The notes under the pieces were generated by a model. It searched no databases and was not told the origin of the DNA. It saw only the letters and a list, made by a program, of their open reading frames with translations. Shown here one piece after another: positions 12,202 to 23,000 of a DNA stretch of 64,000 bases (position 1 is the stretch's first letter; each line of letters starts with the position of its first letter). The position numbers and the translations under genes were made by a program. Origin of the DNA: Diplosphaera chodatii. Taxonomy: Eukaryota > Chlorophyta > Trebouxiophyceae > Prasiolales > Stichococcaceae. The DNA lies in the NCBI GenBank assembly GCA_032358165.1, contig JAALGY010000032.1:558001-622000 (forward strand), written 5' to 3'.

Positions 12202-14418
12202 ATGCTCCTGCGGTACCGTCTGCAGCCCGGCGCTGGCGTGCGAGGCGCAAATAAAGCGATTCAGGCAGCAGCTTGGGCTCCCAGACCGCCGAGGATGTCG
12301 GGGTCGCCAAAATCCAACCTCCGGAGGGTCCCACTTTTCCACTCCTCAGCTAGCCAGGTGCAAACTTTACACAGAGTGCCTTTGCGACCTATCCACCGCT
12401 GGTGGTACCAACTTAACATCGCCTTCGCTCGTGTCTGCCTGCGTGTGATCAGTAGCATTAGCGCCTGAATAGCGCATGATGTTGACGGCGCGCGGCTGCG
12501 CTGCTCTGGCGCCAACTTGCTGATCTTGCCGAAAGCATGTACACTGGAAACGTGTGTGAGTCACGCTGAATACAGATGCAGTATGAAGGGATCCCATCTT
12601 GGGTGCCGTAGCAGCTATGCGATCTCAAGAGATTGGCGTCGCCGTGATGTAGGCGACCATTAGCCTGTCAGTGCGTGCAGCCTGGCACACGTGCAGTGCA
12701 GCACCACCTGCACGCACCGCGCCTGCAGGAGTCGCTGTACTCGGACATCGACAGGCGGTCGGCGTACTACAGGGCCGCCCGCCGGGCGGAGCAGGAGCAG
12801 GAGGCCGCCCACCCGCCGCCGCAGCCGCTGCTGACGCCGCCAAATATCCTGACGCTGCTGCGCGTGGTACTGGTGCCGGTCTTCGCCGCCTGCTGGTACA
12901 GCACAGGCGAGCGACGTCAGGCCTCCACGTGAAAGCACCGGCAGATCCTCTACAGTGTGACCTGGCACCACAGCTGGGACTGACCATGCTGATGGCTGCT
13001 GCCCACTCGATGCCGATGTCGTGGTCTCGTGGGTGTTTGCAGCCTACTGGGCGCCGCTCATCACAGCGCTGGTCTTCATCGGCGCGGCCATCACAGACGC
13101 AGTCGACGGCTACCTCGCCAGAAAGGTGGGTGATCTGCAGAAAGCCTGCACTGCGTCTGCACGGCGTAGTGCAGCGAGAACGAGTGCTATCACATCGCAG
13201 CTGGGCGCTCAGCTGTCCGCCACACATGCACGCCACTGCTATGCGTCGATTGCAACGCTGTGCATCCCAGAGCTGATGCCACACCAGTGCGCCACCCGCA
13301 GCTGGAGATGGCGACAGCCTTTGGCGCGTTCCTTGACCCAGTAGCCGACAAGCTCATGGTCAGCACAGCGCTCATCCTCCTGGCAGCGACGCCGCCGGCG
13401 CCGATCGGCAGCGCCCCCATGGCGATCCCAGTGCTGGTCATCATCGGGCGGGAGATTGCGATGTCCTCGCTGCGGGAGTGGGCGGCGTCCTCCGGCGGCG
13501 GCGCGAGCAAGGTGTGCTGAGGGTCAGGGCTTTCGTGTTTCCTGAACTCCATGGGGCTGGCGGCCTGCAGCTGCATGCACAAAGGCCAAGTCCACCGCAC
13601 TTGTGCTGTGACGAGGCGTGCAGCAGGATCGGCCGCTAGGCTTTGGCCCCTGCAGCGGCTCTTGCACATAACACATGACAGAAGCGCATACTGACAAGTG
13701 CCGGCGTGCGTGCGTTGCAGGCAGTCAAGGTCAACTCCCTTGGCAAGGTGAGCCGTGCGTCAGTGCCCTCTGCACTGTATGTGCATCGAGCACTATCTCA
13801 ATCGAAGTTGTCCTCGGTCACTGAGCGCTGCAGCAGAGCATGCGGCTTGTCGCTAACGACTGTCCTGTGACGTGTGTGCGTCGCCGCTGCAGTGGAAGAC
13901 GGCGCTGCAGATGGTGGGCATCTCCGCGCTGCTGGTGCTGCGGGAGAGCCAGCGCATAGTGGGCGCCTCCAGTGCGATGCTTACCTCCCCTGCACCTCGG
14001 GCCATTTGACGCGTGAAGGATGTGGTGTTGCGAGTCCGTTCCCTGGCAGGCCTTCCGGGCTGCAATTGTTGCAGCATTTGGTGCGCCTCTTCTCGCCATG
14101 TGCACTCACCCTGCCGACTGGCTGCAGGGCTGGACCTGATCCACGACCTCACGTGGGTGGCGCTGGCGCTGACATATGGTGGGGCGGTGCTCGCGGTGTG
14201 GAGCCTGGTCACCTACCTGCGCGGCGTGTGGGTGCACTTCAGGTGGGCGCCACTGTTACCCTGACTTTCGCAGACCAGCCCGATCCTGTCCCTCGTGTAT
14301 CACAGGCATGCTGCTGCCCTGCGTGCCTCTTGCTGCTGCGGCTGAGCCACACCACCGCGGCTGCAGGTATCCAGACGGGCACCCAGTCCACAATCCGCTT
14401 CCCAGCAAGGCGGAGTGA
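12202..14418 (+). CDS. CDP-diacylglycerol--glycerol-3-phosphate 3-phosphatidyltransferase (PGP synthase)
   Basis: This enzyme makes phosphatidylglycerophosphate from CDP-diacylglycerol and glycerol-3-phosphate, the first committed step to phosphatidylglycerol and cardiolipin in organelle membranes. The eight exons are 12202-12357, 12729-12906, 13043-13125, 13302-13511, 13721-13747, 13893-13971, 14128-14242 and 14367-14418, giving 299 codons plus stop. The CDP-alcohol phosphatidyltransferase motif DG-x2-AR-x8-G-x3-D-x3-D is exact and spans the exon 3/4 join: DGYLARK, then GAFLDPVAD. Hydrophobic segments TLLRVVLVPVFAACW, STALILLAA and a C-terminal pair are membrane helices. Exon 1 (52 codons, ending FHSSASQ) looks like an organelle targeting peptide and is the least certain part. 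Intron 2 begins with GC (ACAG|GCGAGC). Exon 5 is a 27-nt microexon. Confidence 0.9.
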
Positions 14419-14816
14419 CGACGAGTGGCGCTGAGGCTGGTTATGGAAGATGTGGCGCACACCCATAGCTTTGGCGTGCTGTTGCTGGCCACTCGCGTTA
14501 CACCCTGCACAGGCAGCTCCCACTGCAGAGAGTGCCCTGCGCCTAAGTTGAGCAGGATTTAAGTGCAGCAGTGGTTTCTAGGCTGTTGTAGCACAAGCAC
14601 TGAACAATGTAGCTATTGAGCCTGCACTGGCTAGCGGGATGAAGGGTCACCATAGCCTACAACCAGGGTGCAGCATGTTACAGACGTTCTCAACGACACC
14701 GTTGCCGCAGGCGCACCACAGCCTAGGCAGTGCTGCTACAGACCCGTGCAATGCCATGATCATCAACTACCACACGGACACCCCTCATCACTTCACTCAC
14801 ACAATCCACACAGGTA
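14419..14816. other. Convergent intergenic gap (PGP synthase / TcdA 3' ends)
   Basis: Two genes end towards each other across 398 bp. Both 3' UTRs must fit here. The minus-strand gene has a TGTAA in the gap. I saw none for the plus-strand gene. Confidence 0.5.
14678..14682 (-). terminator. Poly(A) signal TGTAA for the TcdA-like gene
   Basis: TTACA on the plus strand reads TGTAA on the minus strand, 135 bp past the stop codon. TGTAA is the usual chlorophyte poly(A) signal. Confidence 0.55.
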
Positions 14817-17800
14817 TCACTCATAGAACTCCCGCCGTGCCCTGTCGAGCTTCGCCTCCACAAAGGCGACAAACTCGGGTTCGTGTTTCTGCAGCGCTGC
14901 CAAGTCAGCGTGCTCGTGCGCCTCTGCCTCAGCAAACGTCAGCAGCACCAGGTTGCCGACATCTGCTGGCTGCGCGGCATCCCACCTGCAATCAGGACTG
15001 GCCCTTGTGAGTACGACAGTTCTCTATCATGGCCCCATAGATGTTGAGCAGGAGGCAACACCGCAGCAGTCATGCTGTGCCCAACAGGCAGCGTGGTTGA
15101 CCTGGTCAGGGTCAGGCCGTCGATCTTGCGGGTCAGGCCCTTGTCGGCTGCCGGCGGTCCGCCCGCCAGGGACGCCCGCGCCGAGAGCCCCCGCCACACC
15201 TCCCGCACCAGAACCCCCACCTGCGCGGTTCGGGAATGGCATGCGGTACTGACACTGATGGTGATGACACGCTGCTGCCCATCATCGCCTCGGAGGCTGA
15301 GAGGCTGCGAGGACTGCTTCCGTGAAAACAGCAACCAGTCCCCACTCCTGCAGCAGCGCCGCCTGGTGTTTGGGCATGGTGACTGCCGCACCACCAGCAC
15401 ACCCGGCAGCCGCGGTGGCGTCACCAAGGGCGGACTCACCTCGGCGGCGTCCACCAGCACGCCGGCGCCGGTGCCGAAGCGCACCTCCTCGCGCTCCCGC
15501 AGCCGCTCCAGCTGCGCCGCCACCGCCGCGGGCATCACCCTGCAGGCGCGGGTGCTTTGCTTGTGTTGGCTTTGCTGCACCACGCCCCGCCTGGCCGTCG
15601 ACAGCAGGCCACCGAGTCTGGGCTGGCTGGCGCTGTGAGCGGAGTCGGCTGCACGCAGATAACGCAGCGCCAGACGCGTGCATTCGGCAGGGCGCAGACG
15701 GCAGGGCAGCAGCACACCAGAAGACGGGTTCCGGGCTGAAGGGCCGCCCCGCCAGCTGCGTGAGCACGTACGCCGCGGCGGCCTGGCCGAACAGCGCCGG
15801 CGTGGTGCCCAGCACCGGGATGGTGCGCACCCTGAAGTTGGGCACCACCTGCCGGCAGGCAGTTTGCAGGTGTTTGGAGTGCCGTCTTCGATACTGTTGG
15901 GCCATGCTGGGCCCTGGCAGGGTTGGCTGGCACGCTGTACGCAAACATGTACACCGGCTGTGTGCAAGGAGCTGTGGCATGGGCTGCTGCAGCCTGGCAC
16001 CGAAACTGCCATTGTTGGCATGGTCAGTACGCGGTATCCGACCTGCGGCGGACCTGGAAGTCAGACAGGTTGCCGCCGCCGCCCGTGTTGTCCACAAGCC
16101 GGCAGCGCGGCTTCTCCGTGCTCAGCAGCACCTGCGGCATATGTGTCGCAGCTGAGCAGTAGTTGCAGACGGTGATTTAATGGCACACCGTCGTCTGCAA
16201 GCAGGGAATGCTAGAGAGATCACTCTGGGGATGCTAGTAACCTTGACAATGAGACTGCCACCGCAGGCTCTCTCACTGGTGCAGCGCTGTGATCATATTC
16301 CATGATTTCTCGGCACTTTGCTCTCGCGGTAGCGAGGGTCACCTGTACACCGCGGGTGATGCCGTGGTGGGCACGCAGGCGGTGGCGCACCGCCCGAGCC
16401 AGCGGGTCCGCTGTCGATTCAGATACGTCGCAGAAGCGCAGGCGTGTGGGGTCCGCCTTGGCGCCCGCCCCCGCGCAGCACAGCGCCGGCAGGCCCCGGG
16501 CCACGCACGCCGCCAGCAGCGCCACCTGCGGGGCGGCGGCATACATGGGGCTCTGCAGCTTTGTGGGTGGCAGATCTTTACTGCAGGCCGCGTCGCATGG
16601 ATGTCACTGTCTGCCTCCTGCTGCTGCCCCGACAGCGCAATGGCAGCAGTGCATGCGGCTGCTGCGGGCTGTCAGGCAGCGCTCGCAGCACCAGCAGCGT
16701 GCTGCAGGTATAGAGGGACGCACCATGCCATGCACCAACAGCCCCCGAGACTTGCGCTTCAGGAGCAAGTGGGCACCTTTGTGTCGATGTTGTCGATGGC
16801 GTCGACCACGAAGGCGGGGCGGCCCGCCAACAGCACATCCTCCGCCTCGGCCGTGTACATCTCCACCCGCGCCTGAGCACCACATCCATGGAATGTCTCG
16901 TTGGGTTACAGAGGTGCTGAATGTAGTGCGCCACCGCCTGTGTTACACTCGCAGCGGGCCCAAGGGCGCAGCTTGGACGAGCACTCTCACTCATGAAAGC
17001 TTGTCAGCCCGCAGCAGAACTGCGCCCAATTGGGCGTCACACTTGTGCGCCTCCTGTCGATTTGGAACCTGCCAGCTGGCACCCCACCTCCACCGCTGCC
17101 TCTGGGAAGATGGTGGCGAAGTGGCGCGCCAGCACCGTGGCCTTGGGCAGCCCCACGTCGGCTCGCGTCGCCACCGCATGCCGGTTGAGGGACGACAGCG
17201 TCACCTGGAGAGCAGCGACCGGCCCCTCAGCACAGCTGAACAGCACCGCTGACTTCAGTGATGTGGAACATAGCAAAAGAGGGAAGGGTGACAGCAGGCG
17301 TGCATAGTTGTAGGGTGCGCCTGATCAAAGTCGACCAGCCGCAGCCGCCGCACCCCGGACCGCAGCAGCATCGCGGCCGCATGGCTGCCGACGCCCTGCG
17401 CACAAAATGGCCAAGTTTGTGGCAACCGTAGCCGCAATTTCTGCGGTGTGGATCATGCTCGCAGCACAGGGTGCTGTGCCTGGCCTCCTTAGCATGCTGA
17501 GGGTTGAGTGCACGAACAGAATACCCACCCCGAGGCCGATGACGATCACAAATGCACCGGCCACTCGGCGCTGGCCATCTTGGCCGAAGAACTGCGTGTT
17601 GCGGGTGAACTGCTCCGCGAGGATCTCGTCATCATCTTCCACGTCGGTCGCGGGTCCGCTGCCCGGCGGCTGGCGGTCGTCCGCTGGCGCGCTGGCGCCG
17701 GGCTGCCAGCAATTGCCGCCCGCAGCGAGGGCTGCCCGCGCCTCCGCCGCCGCCCTGAGCTTGTCGCGGGCGGCGGCGCTGCCGTCTCCAGCATCACGTG

Positions 17801-17984
17801 TCTGCTGACTGAAGCCTTGGATTAACGTGCTGAACCGCTGCCAGGCAGATGCTGGGTGGACATTCGCATGCCGCGTGCTGTGGGTATAGCGCAGATATGA
17901 CACGACAGCCGCCACGCCGACGCCGGCCACTGCCCCGAGAGCAAAGGTTGCAGCGGTGCGCTGCTGTTGTTGAGTCATTGACAT
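14817..17984 (-). CDS. tRNA threonylcarbamoyladenosine dehydratase (TcdA/CsdL type, membrane-anchored)
   Basis: This is an E1-like ATP-dependent enzyme that cyclises tRNA t6A37 to ct6A. The ten exons are 17984-17529, 17395-17321, 17204-17088, 16872-16777, 16525-16351, 16151-16054, 15848-15718, 15539-15440, 15220-15102 and 14985-14817, giving 511 codons plus stop. The N-terminus has a hydrophobic span (TFALGAVAGVGVAAVVSYL), consistent with the membrane anchoring known for yeast Tcd1/Tcd2. The E1-like core follows: EILAEQFTRNTQFFG, GLGGVGSHAAAMLL, LVDFDQVTLSSLNRHAVATR, AGAGAKADPTRLRF and PVLGTTPALFGQAAAAYVL. The C-terminal REVWRGLSAR and AQPADVGNLVLLTFAEAEAH segments match plant homologues. Intron 2 uses a GC donor (ATCAG|GCGCAC); no GT alternative keeps the frame. 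Confidence 0.93.
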
Positions 17985-19908
17985 GACATGGCGCTGGGAC
18001 TTTAAGCCGTGGTGTGCATGCTGCTGACGCGCAGCGTCTCGACATGCAGCATCAGCCGATCAACAAGGATTGCCACTTCTGCTGCAGTGACACAGCACTG
18101 CTATCACATTTGATACAGCATCAACATGTGGGTACACGATTGTGGTCCTGACTTCCTGAAATTGGCTGCCAGGGCTGTAGGAAGTTGTTCGAGAGCAGCG
18201 CTGGCTGTGGTTCAGGAAAGGAAGACCAGGGATACAGGCTGACGCGCATGTTGCCATCGCACAGCCAACGCTGATGGCTAGTCTCTCGCGTTGCCGTCGG
18301 TAGTCAGGCGATGGCCTGCCATTGTTTGACACCCTTCAACATCAGCAATGCCGATAGCGTCAGCTCCCTGGCAAACAACCATCACGGAGAGACACGAACA
18401 TCCAGGATCCTCCGCCCATCAGTCACACAGTCAACTGAATGACGGACTGATTCTGTCAATTGCATCAATGCTTGCTCTCTACTGGAAGCTGCAGCATGTG
18501 CCATTACCCTGTGGCACGATCCATCCCGCTTTGTGGCACGCCCAGTTTGCAGCAGTGTACCGCAAACAGGCATCCTGACACGGTAGTGTCTTGCGCATAT
18601 GCAAGTTGGCGAACAAGACGAAGTGATCCAGCTGGCACTCGGCTCCGATCACTGCCAAATCAGCAGGTCACCCGAGGTAGTCGCCAGGATATTGGGCACT
18701 TTCTTGGTGCCTCACGCCATCCGCACTACGTGGTCCGATGCTGCTTGCGCGTAGACTATCTGTGCAGCTATGGTTGATGGTAGAAGTTTGGCCTCACTTT
18801 GGCCTCAGCGGCCTCTGAAGCCGGTGCGATTCGTGCTGCACGAGGGGGGCCAACGCGGCCCTTGCACAGCGTCATCACGGGCAGCAGGCTGGGCCTGGTA
18901 CGTGATTCTAGGCGTCGATCGGTTACATCAAGGATGCGCTGGCCGCCAGCATCGGCGGTGGCCGCTGAGTTTAAGGGTCACAACAGTCGCCCTGCATGTT
19001 CATCTAGGAAGGTGCAGCGGCGGCGCCAATCCGGCAACAGCTTGCACCAACGACAGTTGGATGTCGCAGGAGTGCCTCGCTGCGGCGACGGCACCGTGGC
19101 ATGGTGGCCATACAGCCGGGAGCGCTCGCTGAGGCGGTCGGGATGGGCCCTACTGGCTGGCACTGAGCGCAGCAATGCACGCCGGGTGAGGCACCCGCTC
19201 CATGCCTCGTAATCGATTGCTATTCCGAGGCCATCGGGCAATGCGGCGTGCCAGACGGCCAAGGCCAGGAATCTGTTCGGGTGTGTGTCCAGTGTAGCTA
19301 GGCACGCACGGTACAGTGCCTGTCTAGTCTAGAACCATTCTGCAGCCCGCAGCCCGACGCTAACAATGTCCTGATTGCCGCGGCGAAGGCTTGCGCCCAG
19401 TGCTGCATGCGTACGAGTTGGACCCCCTTGTCTGTGTGGATGAAATGCATGTACTGTTGAGCAACGATCGGCAGGCGGTCTGAGCCGCCTTTGGAGCGCT
19501 GCCAGGCCTCACGCAGCACAGGAACACGCACATGATGAGCTGGCCCGATCTGCGCATGCCGTCGCCAGCTGCAGTGCTTGCAAGCCTGCTCCCAGAAAAA
19601 TGTGCCGTGACCCTGACCAACAGCGTTGCGATTGGTCAGGGAGACAGACTTTCAGGCGTAAACGCCCGCTGAGTGCTTCTCGTTGGATGAGCAGGTACGG
19701 CGACCTCGGATCCGCTGGCTTCGCCCGCTGCAGCACGCTTGGCGATGCGCCGCCGAGCACCCAGCAGGAGCTGCACAGTGCGCCGTTGACCACTGCCTTT
19801 GCATGATTGCCTCGATTGTGACGCACACGTTCTCGCTGGCCACGACTTTGACGGGCAGCACAACGCTGTGGCACCTGCTGCGGCCGACGGCGCTGCACGG
19901 ATGAGGGT
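17985..19908. other. Divergent intergenic region, 1.9 kb
   Basis: This lies head-to-head between the TcdA-like gene (start 17984) and the plus-strand bZIP-like gene. The left part has no coding signal I can support. The right end, from about 19600, probably includes the promoter and one or more unresolved 5' exons of the bZIP-like gene, because its first recognised exon begins mid-frame. Confidence 0.4.
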
Positions 19909-22900
19909 ACAGTCAGAATTCCCTGCACATCGCAGGTGGGTATGCGGCACAGGGCATGGTCGCATGGGGCGGAGGCCTCGGCGGCCCGCTGACCTCCTGG
20001 CCAGGGTATCCGCCGACCGGTGAGGGCTCTCATCACATGCGGCCGCATGACCCCAGAAGCATAGGAAGCGGTGCTTCATGCTGGCGCTGCCTGACACGGT
20101 GACCGAAGGGCTCCGGTCAAGGCTCACAGGGCCGAAGGGTGTTGCAACAGGGACCTCAGGTGCCATGGCGGGGACAGCCGATTTGTCGCTGTACTCGCAG
20201 CTGGCGGCGGCGCAGCGCCAGGGGAGGCCGCCGCTGCCAGGGGGCGGAACGAACCGCCTGTCCGCACCGGCCGACCTGCAGCAGGAGCTGCGCGCCTTTG
20301 CGGCGGGGCAGCCAATCAGCAGCCGCCTGGCGCTCGCCCCACACGGCCGCTGGTCGCTTGGCGCCCCATCGACAGAAAGCAGCAGCTCATTTGTGCCTTT
20401 CAACACGGAGCTACCATTCGATGAGGCTGCTGCGGAGCGGCATGGCCAGGTGCGGTGTACGTGGCACTAAGCGCTTAAGCCGCATTGTCTTGCTAGACTG
20501 GTCGCATGCGCACTTTGCAACGGTACATGCTTGCAGAAAGGGGCTATACAGCGAAGCAGACCTTGCACAGCAGGTCTTCTGCTGCTGCAGGGACATCCGC
20601 ACCAGTTTACGCCACCGTTCCAGGGATACCCTCACAATGCTGGGAACAGGCCCAACTACGATGGCGCTGCCGGTGCTTCCAACATTGCCACCAGGCCAGT
20701 AGCCGCAGCCACCAGCATCAGTGAGTATGCTGCGAGCCTCATAGGCTTCGGCAGCCGGGGGCCAGCGCCAGACGGATACCCAGCGTCAGCATCGGCAGGT
20801 CTCCACAGCTTGGAGACTGGTCTGGGCCTCGGCGGCAGCGGCCTCGCGACCAACTCAGTGCCGCTGCTATCCGGCACCCTGCGCAGCGGCAGCGGCCGTC
20901 CAGGGCTCGGTCCATACCAGGTGACCCTGCCGAGTGTTATGATGCAGCGCACTGCACACTTGAGGCTCAGCACGGAATTGACTGAGGAAGCGGGTCAGAC
21001 ATGCTGCTGCCTGGCAGGGTGAGCCTTGCAGTCTGAACCTTATCCACCTGTTGCCATGAAAGGAGGGAGTAGAGCACAGCAGCACGGCCTGGCCCAGCCT
21101 CACGACGGGCGCGGCAAGCTACGGCAGCCACCCGCAACAGCAAGCGAGCGTGCCCTACCTTGGGCGCACCACCAGCACCCCTGACGCTCCAGGGCTGCAC
21201 CAGAGCCTGCTGCCGCCTCCCAGCTCGCAAATCGCCAGCTGTGCACACACGATGCCACCCAGCCTGCCGGCATTAGACCTTGCAGCTTGGAACCACCAGC
21301 AACAGCAGTCCTATCACCACCACCACCACCACCACCAGCTGCAGCGCGCGAGTTTGGGCTCTGCATCAGGTACATGTGGCCAGTGCCTCAGTGCTGGCAT
21401 GTTTGCCGCTGACCAGCTGCTGCACTGCTGAATCTTTGTCTCCCAATGCTCAAGACGTCCACTGCATGTTGTGCTGACAAGAGCGAGGCACTGCTACCGA
21501 CACCTGGCAGACAATCCAGCCCGACCTATTGGGGTGGTCTTCCCACAGATGGCACGCAGCAGACTGCGTGGCTGCCGGCCGGGCGGCAGCAGCAGCAGCA
21601 GCAGCAGCAGCACCGCCGGACCTCCAGCATGGGCAGTGATGACGATGCTGAGGACTGGCACCCCGAGGACCTGGAGGACGACGAGGACGAAGAGGATCGA
21701 GAGCGGAGCTGCGGCGGCGGGAGGGGGCAGCATGCGGCGTCCCCCCTGCAGCGCAGGTCGTGGCATGCGGAGGTGCGGGCCGCGGCTGCCGCGGCGGACG
21801 CTGCAGCAGCAGCCGGCGGCAAGCCCAAGGTGCAGTGCCGTCTGGCAGTCTGCTTTGCTGTATATGTGCAGATGGGGCAGATGGGGCAGATAGCAAAAGG
21901 CGCCCCAAACAGCTGAGGCAGCCCTCCAGCGCGCTGCTGGCAATCATGCAGGAGATCTGGAGCACCTTCCACGGTCCAGGTTGCAAATCTTGGTCACCTT
22001 AGTGCAGGTGGGGCGGCCCCGCAAGTATGACCTGTCAGCCGATGCGGGCAGCAGCGGGGCCGAGGGCTCGGGCGGCACGGGTCGGCGGGGCGCCCGTGCA
22101 AAGTACGCCAACAAGCAGGAGGCGCTCGCCCGCAGGTGCGGCGCTCTGCCTGCAGCATACGTGATGACGGCTCTGCTGCTGCACTGTCAGCGCCACAGCA
22201 CCGTGCTAGACATCAAGAAGGCCGCTGCACATGACCGTACGCAGGTAGATGTGTACGTTGAGTGCAACACAGAGCCAGTGGACACGGCATCATCTCGCAC
22301 TTTCTGCATCAGGAGGCGGACACAATAAGGCGCTGAGCTGGGTCACTGACTGCAGGTGTATGGCTGGAGTGTTGGGCACCCTGCAGGCGCAACCGGAGGC
22401 GTACTACCGGAGCAAGGCGCATGCCCGAGATGCCTAAAATAAAGAAAAAGTAACTGGCAAACCCTAGATCCTGAATGACACAGGCGGGAGCGCAACCGGG
22501 CAAGCGCGCTGGAGGCGTACTATAAGGGCAAGGCGCGCCGCACGCAGCTGGAGGCCCAGCTGCTGGCGCTGAAGGAGGAGGACGCGGCGCTGCACGCGCT
22601 GTCCGCTGTGGCGCACGCCGACGCCGGCGCCGCCGGTGGGTGTCTGCAGCTGGGAATGTGACGTAGCACCCTCCAAGTGCTTCCTCCACAGGCTGCATGC
22701 CCTGTCCGCCATGATGCACGCCGACACCGCCGCTGCAGGTGGCTTTCGGCAGCCATCAGTGTGGAGCTTGTGTAGATTCACCCCCAAATGATTTCACCAC
22801 AGGCTGTCTGCATCCTGCACTGGGCGCACAGCTATACAGTTGTTGTGTGAGGTGTCTTGCATGCGGCAGAGCCAGACAACGCACACAAGTTGACCGTTGC

Positions 22901-23000
22901 TGACTGCCGTGCTGTTCGACCTGCAGTGCACATCCGGCAGCTGCTGAGCGCGGGCGTTGCAGCTGTGGAGGTCACCCGGCGACTGCGCTCTGGGCAGTAG
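19909..23000 (+). CDS. bZIP-like transcription factor with AT-hook-like motif (5' end unresolved)
   Basis: This is a probable nuclear DNA-binding protein. Exons used: about 19909-20019, 20130-20449, 20591-20920, 21075-21382, 21511-21829, 22008-22135, 22484-22635 and 22927-23000, all phase-compatible. The first half is Ser/Gly/Pro-rich and carries a His run (HHHHHHH) and a Gln run. An acidic stretch (DLEDDEDEEDRER) follows, then GRPRKYD, which resembles an AT-hook core. The C-terminal block RRRERNRASALEAYYKGKAR followed by leucine heptads (LEAQLLALKEEDAALHAL) lines up without gaps to CREB-type bZIPs, including the invariant Asn, but the usual Arg eight residues later is Tyr. The protein ends VTRRLRSGQ. 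The donor of the fourth exon is ambiguous (21369 or 21382); only 21382 keeps the frame. The family call is moderate. Confidence 0.6.
22369..22425 (+). pseudogene. Decayed copy of the bZIP basic-region exon inside an intron
   Basis: After a CTGCAG, the sequence GCGCAACCGGAGGCGTACTA resembles the start of the real exon at 22484 (CGCAACCGG ... GAGGCGTACTA), with an internal deletion. The same AYY-x-SKA pattern appears before a TAA. It is either a relic or an alternative exon that would end the protein early. Confidence 0.5.
22691..22737 (+). pseudogene. Decayed copy of the end of the bZIP zipper exon inside the next intron
   Basis: Between a CCACAG acceptor-like site and a GCAG|GTGGC donor-like site, the sequence encodes LHALSAMMHADTAAA. 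The real exon's end encodes LHALSAVAHADAGAA. If spliced in after the real exon, the frame reaches a TGA within eight codons, so it is probably not used constitutively. Confidence 0.55.

Noticed and set aside
14939..16021. 360-codon minus-strand open frame
   Set aside because: It runs through introns of the TcdA-like gene in a frame that does not match the family; the real protein switches frame at each splice site.
21300..21612. CAC and CAG triplet runs as microsatellite loci
   Set aside because: They encode the His and Gln runs of the bZIP-like protein and need no separate explanation.
22008..22135. GRPRKYD exon as a GARP/MYB domain
   Set aside because: The residues resemble an AT-hook core only; the tryptophans and helix pattern of MYB/GARP domains are missing.
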